DNA of 7,935 nucleotides from JAPUDQ01 sp039916485 (GTDB lineage: Bacteria > Patescibacteriota > Saccharimonadia > Saccharimonadales > Saccharimonadaceae), in assembly GCA_039916485.1 (NCBI GenBank), contig JBDSLH010000027.1, forward strand, positions 1-7,935, read 5' to 3'. Positions 4,862 to 7,935 of the stretch are shown piece by piece; within the stretch, counting starts at the first letter, position 1, and every line of letters starts with the position of its first letter. The notes beneath the pieces were generated by a model. That model was not told the origin of the DNA, made no database searches, and saw only the letters and a program-made list of their open reading frames with translations. The position numbers and the translations under genes were made by a program.

Positions 4862-4874
4862 CTGTTCTATTGTA
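4862..4874 (-). promoter_or_regulatory. -10-like box for a leaderless holA transcript, overlapping the mutM stop
   Basis: On the minus strand TACAAT (4874-4869) is followed by 7 nt and the holA ATG at 4861. The box overlaps the last codons and TAG stop of mutM. The geometry equals that of the divergent promoters at 233-255 and 5734-5756. No -35 or Shine-Dalgarno sequence is seen. This is inference from geometry only. Confidence 0.5.
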
Positions 4875-5733
4875 CCTGACAGACGGGACAAATGTGGGTG
4901 CCCCGACCAGCCACTCGTATCTTTTCGATACTACTACCGCAGCGTGAGCATGTCTGACCCTCACGGCGGAACACCCGAGCGAAGTCAATATAACTTCCCC
5001 GTTTACCCTCAGCATTCACATAATTTCGATCTGTACTGCCACCTTTCTCGATAGACAACAGCATCACGTACTTAATTTCAGTTAATAAATCTGCAATTTG
5101 ATCATCATATAATTCACTCACCCTACTGTTAGGATGAATTTTTGCACCCCATAAACTCTCATCTGCATAAATATTACCCACTCCTGCGAGGACGGTCTGA
5201 TCTAGTATGACCGCTTTAATACATGAATTTTTGCGGCGTCTCACCCGTGGTATGAATTCCTCGGCTGTAAAACTATCTTCAAGTGGCTCGGGGCCGACAC
5301 GTTTCATAAAATCTATCTCTGGCACACTGATGGTTGGCATCAGTCTCATCCAGCCGAATTTTCGCTGGTCGTTAAAAAATAGTTTAGAATCATCAGAAAA
5401 TGTCAGTGTTACGCGTGTCGACTTGTCGGGTAGCTGCCCAATAAGACTCTCATTAGGGTGCCCGGCGCCAAAGCGTTCTTTCCCTACAAAAACCAACTGC
5501 CCTGTCATTTTAAGATGTATAACTAGCGTATAGTTTGTATCGAGATCAATCAGCAAGACTTTTGCGCGACGACGGACATCTGTCACTGATGCACCGAGCA
5601 AAAATTGCGAAACCTCGTATGGGTCATTGGGGAATGATTTATCCCAGTTATGATCCTCATGAGCAGTAGTCTTACCGACTATTAATCGTACAAGGCCTCG
5701 CTTGACTGTTTCTACTTCTGGGAGCTCTGGCAT
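4867..5733 (-). CDS. mutM: Formamidopyrimidine-DNA glycosylase (Fpg/MutM)
   Basis: Fpg excises oxidised purines such as 8-oxoguanine and formamidopyrimidines and nicks the abasic site. All key parts are visible in the 288 residues: N-terminal MPELPEVETV (catalytic Pro2 and Glu3, with Glu6), RRRAKVLL with Lys58 (equivalent to Lys57 of E. coli), HLKMTGQL (73-80), NDQRKFGW (121-128), the helix-two-turn-helix segment LDQTVLAGVGNIYADE (177-192), and a C-terminal zinc finger with Cys262, Cys265, Cys282 and Cys285 including RGTHICPVCQ. The start must be the ATG at 5733, because Pro2 is the active nucleophile; an in-frame ATG at 5763 would bury it. Divergent from a small membrane protein and 5 bp upstream of holA. 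Intact and probably active. Confidence 0.97.
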   Translation of the reverse strand: MPELPEVETVKRGLVRLIVGKTTAHEDHNWDKSFPNDPYEVSQFLLGASVTDVRRRAKVLLIDLDTNYTLVIHLKMTGQLVFVGKERFGAGHPNESLIGQLPDKSTRVTLTFSDDSKLFFNDQRKFGWMRLMPTISVPEIDFMKRVGPEPLEDSFTAEEFIPRVRRRKNSCIKAVILDQTVLAGVGNIYADESLWGAKIHPNSRVSELYDDQIADLLTEIKYVMLLSIEKGGSTDRNYVNAEGKRGSYIDFARVFRREGQTCSRCGSSIEKIRVAGRGTHICPVCQVQ

Positions 5734-5756
5734 GATGCTATTGTACAATTGATGTA
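5734..5756. promoter_or_regulatory. 23-bp divergent promoter built on a perfect palindrome, leaderless geometry
   Basis: The palindrome ATTGTACAAT (5740-5749) provides TACAAT on both strands: minus 5745-5740, 6 nt before the mutM ATG; plus 5744-5749, 7 nt before the ATG at 5757. The hexamers share TA of the GTAC core (5743-5746). The total gap between starts is 23 bp, identical to the gap at 233-255. No Shine-Dalgarno and no good -35 is seen. Because the mutM start is fixed by its catalytic Pro2, the geometry on that side does not depend on start choice. Confidence 0.65.
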
Positions 5757-6233
5757 ATGTCATACAAAAGAATTGTTACAGTTCTCATCATTGTGCTTGC
5801 CGTGATAGGTGTGTTTATGTGGCAATATGGGGGCGTTAGTAGTGATCTATCAAAAATTAAAAGTGTCACATCCAAGATTAAGACCTTTAGCCCGTATTTC
5901 TTTCGTGATGGTGAAATAGGGGGCTATCAACTTCAGCGTGATACCGTTAGCTATGAAAAAAATGTGTTGGTATTTACCTTGAAGCATACAAGCAGTAATA
6001 AAGAGATTATATTTACCGAGCAGGCTATCCCGTCAGGCTTCGCGATAGACGCATTACAAGCCGATAAAGAATTCCAGACTACTTACGGTAAAGCGTATAT
6101 TACCGATGGCTTATCGAGAACAACTGGTGCACTTTTTACCGACGACAAGACGTGGATCCTTATCAATGCACCCCAGCCAATAGGCGCTGAGAGTATGGAG
6201 CAGCTACTATCACTGCTCAAACCAGTCCGCTAA
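5757..6233 (+). CDS. Small membrane-anchored protein of unknown function
   Basis: I do not recognise this 158-residue protein. Residues 5-23 form one hydrophobic helix after a short positive N-terminus (MSYKR), fitting a signal anchor with the remaining 135 residues outside the membrane. The outer part alternates polar and beta-prone stretches, with FSPYFFRDGEIGGYQLQRDTV (44-64) and, near the end, TTGALFTDDKTWILINAP (121-138) followed by a final helix. The pattern of a strand pair, a 'W-x-L/I' strand and a closing helix loosely recalls DUF4367-type extracytoplasmic domains, but this is weak. There are no cysteines and no lipobox. The ATG is 7 nt after TACAAT, with no Shine-Dalgarno. Its stop is 2 bp from the convergent stop of the surface-protein gene, leaving no room for a terminator. 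Confidence 0.8.
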   Translation: MSYKRIVTVLIIVLAVIGVFMWQYGGVSSDLSKIKSVTSKIKTFSPYFFRDGEIGGYQLQRDTVSYEKNVLVFTLKHTSSNKEIIFTEQAIPSGFAIDALQADKEFQTTYGKAYITDGLSRTTGALFTDDKTWILINAPQPIGAESMEQLLSLLKPVR

Positions 6234-6235
6234 CT

Positions 6236-7935
6236 CTACCTGACGGTACTAGAATCACCGCGCACGAGATAATAATCGACGTAGAAATTACGCTGAGCAG
6301 CGATTTGTGTAAACATTGAAATTGCCGGTGACAGACGGGTTGTCGAATCTATCGTGACAGATGTAACTGATGAGGTTGTGCCATTGATGATAAAGTCCGC
6401 GCTGGAGGTACCTGCCCCAGTTGTCTTCACCCGTATCTCAAGACGTACCATGGTATCCGCAGCAATAGCCGTTGCGCTCGCAGCACAGGTTGCCGTCGTA
6501 CCATCACCATAACAATATCTCCAGTTTGCGTTTGCCGTACCGTCTGCCTCCCACCACACACCCGAGACAGGTGCAGTCGTAGCGACATCCTCGGTGTGCA
6601 AGCCAACACGCATAGTTTGTTGTCCGGAACCAGCATTTGATACTGCAACCGCTGTTTTTACCACCTGGCCTGCTGCTACTGTTGTCGAACCTCCCGTTGT
6701 AGTGCCCAGATATATAGTATTACCAGTGTTTATGGTAGTAGATGTCTGTAATCGAAGGATGCCCGGTCGCGTCGCAGACGGTGGGATTGCAGCTTGATTA
6801 TACGAAACAGTTCCAGTTGTCCCGATAGTAGCAAGTGCCCACCCATTCGCACCGATTGTACCGGCAGTACCCGTACCACCGCCCATGAATTCCTCGGAAA
6901 TAAGCCAGCCACGATCAATCGGGTCTGTACCACACGGCTCCCATGCGCCGTCGCGATAGCATCTATACTGCGCTAACGCACTGTTATAGTACATCGCCCC
7001 ATCAGCCCCAGTTGGGTCACCTGCGTTAGTCTTTGTATCAAGCACGAGGAGAGTACCCGTCGTATCGCTTGTGCCGAGTGTCAACCGACTGTTAGTGGTA
7101 TCAAGAGTCAAGTAGTCGATCGTTCCACCTGCATTTTGTAGTTTGAAGGCAGATGTTCCATCAGTAGCAGGTCGAAGCGCCGGGCTATTGAGGCTCGTAC
7201 CGAAGTACCCAGCACGCCAGGAAATACTACTGCTTCCGAGATCATCAGTATTGGTGGTATCAGAGATCAGCGAGGTATTGATAGCGACACTCGCCAAGTT
7301 ACTGAGAGCTGCGTTCGCACCGCTTCCCCCTGCCCCTATACAATCAGTCCACGCCCCTGCCTGGTAACAACGGAATTTACTGGTGTTGGTGTTGTAGTAC
7401 ATAGTACCGTTTACCCCCGTAGGATCAGTGCCGTTGTTGTAGCTGTCTAGGGCAAGAAGGAAAGCATTTGCATCCGTAGTGGTAGAGCCAATGTTTACCC
7501 GGTTAGATGAATTATCAACACTAAGTGTTGGGTTAATACCGTACCCGACACTAAAGGCAGTAGCACTTGATGATTGAACATTCACCGTGTTATTGATACT
7601 CACTGCGTTATTAAAGGTATTTGTACTTGTCCATGTGTTTGCTGCACTCAACTGACCGAATGCCGTACTATCCAACCCGTCCAATGTCTCAGAGTTAAAG
7701 GCATAGGCACTTGTTGCCATCTTCTGGCGTGGTGTCATAGCAGATTCCCAGGTAGCACAGGATGCTGTGCTACAGGTAGCAGTGCCTGGTGTTGGGAGGG
7801 TTATTTCGAAGTAGACATCGTTACCGGAGAAGAGAGAAGCAGACAGTGGTGTCACTGCTCCAAGTTGGACAGCAAACAAGCCATTGGTAACCTGGACACG
7901 GTTGGTTGTCTCACGAGTCTCTGTCCAGGTGGCAG
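6236..7935 (-). CDS. Large repetitive surface/fibre-like protein, C-terminal part (5' end outside window)
   Basis: The frame is open from base 7935 to the TAG at 6238-6236, giving about 565 residues; the true start lies beyond the window. In order there is a beta-rich domain with RVQVTNGLFAVQLGAVTPL and NDVYFEITLPTP, a TPRQKMATSAYAFNSETLDG linker typical of secreted bacterial fibre or adhesin-like proteins, and a Thr/Asn/Ser-rich region with tail-fibre-like short strands. Two copies of a Cys-bearing 39-residue module with DPTG, MYYN, RCY and GAW follow. A final domain of about 220 residues from GWLISEEF to NFYVDYYLVRG suggests a jelly-roll/ConA-like lectin domain. Cysteines occur in pairs (three CY-x7-C motifs), consistent with disulfides outside the cell. 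Composition is very low in Lys and rich in Thr/Ala/Gly/Asn. A role in attachment to a host cell or other surface is inference. Confidence 0.8.
   Translation of the reverse strand, partial: ATWTETRETTNRVQVTNGLFAVQLGAVTPLSASLFSGNDVYFEITLPTPGTATCSTASCATWESAMTPRQKMATSAYAFNSETLDGLDSTAFGQLSAANTWTSTNTFNNAVSINNTVNVQSSSATAFSVGYGINPTLSVDNSSNRVNIGSTTTDANAFLLALDSYNNGTDPTGVNGTMYYNTNTSKFRCYQAGAWTDCIGAGGSGANAALSNLASVAINTSLISDTTNTDDLGSSSISWRAGYFGTSLNSPALRPATDGTSAFKLQNAGGTIDYLTLDTTNSRLTLGTSDTTGTLLVLDTKTNAGDPTGADGAMYYNSALAQYRCYRDGAWEPCGTDPIDRGWLISEEFMGGGTGTAGTIGANGWALATIGTTGTVSYNQAAIPPSATRPGILRLQTSTTINTGNTIYLGTTTGGSTTVAAGQVVKTAVAVSNAGSGQQTMRVGLHTEDVATTAPVSGVWWEADGTANANWRYCYGDGTTATCAASATAIAADTMVRLEIRVKTTGAGTSSADFIINGTTSSVTSVTIDSTTRLSPAISMFTQIAAQRNFYVDYYLVRGDSSTVR
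6932..7456 (-). repeat. Two diverged copies of a Cys-containing protein module in the surface protein
   Basis: The modules are encoded at 7340-7456 and 6932-7048, each 39 codons, 408 bp (136 codons) apart. Shared residues are LD, N-x-G/x-DPTG, G-x-MYYN, RCY, GAW and a final Cys, so each carries a CY-x7-C pair. Similarity extends upstream into an LxxDxxxxR-like strand and an LGTS/IGST turn. A third, shorter CY-x7-C (CYGDGTTATC) lies in the C-terminal domain. The DNA copies are diverged, so the duplication is old. Confidence 0.8.

Noticed and set aside
4862..4891. Upstream holA start overlapping mutM
   Set aside because: Family members begin close to the MIxLLxGD block; the ATG at 4861 gives this and removes a 25-nt overlap.
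5734..5763. Upstream mutM start adding ten residues
   Set aside because: Fpg requires Pro2 at the mature N-terminus as catalytic nucleophile, so the ATG must be at 5733.
7877..7879. TTG as start of the surface protein
   Set aside because: The frame stays open to the window edge with continuing beta-domain sequence, so the gene is simply cut by the window.
6236..7935. Phage tail fibre of a prophage
   Set aside because: The architecture is fibre-like, but neighbouring genes are housekeeping genes and no capsid, terminase, integrase or attachment site is visible; a cellular surface protein fits better.

Overview
The window looks like chromosome from a Patescibacteria (CPR) member, most likely Candidatus Saccharibacteria (TM7). 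The evidence is family resemblance only: a degenerate DHH-type protein with a long Pro/acidic tail, an S20 protein with a histone-like Lys/Ala tail, a Cys-containing giant surface protein of the 'TLDGLDS' type, very tight gene packing and mid-range GC. The standard genetic code is used: one gene ends in TGA and no gene needs TGA to be read through, which argues against the Gracilibacteria/SR1 code. No phage, insertion sequence, CRISPR array, tRNA or rRNA is visible.

Layout from left to right. The 5' part of truB (tRNA pseudouridine-55 synthase) is on the minus strand. It is divergent from a PIG-L/LmbE-type deacetylase on the plus strand. Next comes a 626-residue minus-strand protein whose N-terminal third is a DHH-phosphoesterase-like domain with most metal ligands lost, and whose remainder is a disordered tail. 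A roughly 650-bp region without genes follows (2847-3493). It is not empty: it holds a series of inverted repeats, including two long imperfect helices of about 145-173 nt, and ends in a good sigma70-type promoter for rpsT. rpsT is followed by a strong, probably bidirectional terminator. holA (DNA polymerase III delta) and mutM (Fpg glycosylase) form a minus-strand pair with 5 bp between them. Divergent from mutM is a small membrane-anchored protein. It converges, with a 2-bp gap, on a large surface/fibre-like protein that runs off the right edge.

The most striking regulatory pattern concerns starts. Both divergent pairs (truB/PIG-L and mutM/small membrane protein) have exactly 23 bp between start codons. 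Each gap is filled by two overlapping -10-like hexamers sharing the TA of a GTAC core, each hexamer 6 or 7 nt from its ATG. That is the geometry of leaderless transcripts. holA has a matching hexamer (TACAAT, 7 nt, ATG) overlapping the mutM stop. By contrast, the DHH-like gene and rpsT have -35/-10 promoters with 17-nt spacers and real leaders, and only rpsT has a strong Shine-Dalgarno sequence.

Functionally the window mixes information processing (truB, rpsT, holA, mutM), one likely carbohydrate or metabolite deacetylase, and cell-surface proteins. The best candidates for something undescribed are the structured intergenic array at 2951-3419 and the 23-bp divergent leaderless promoter modules.
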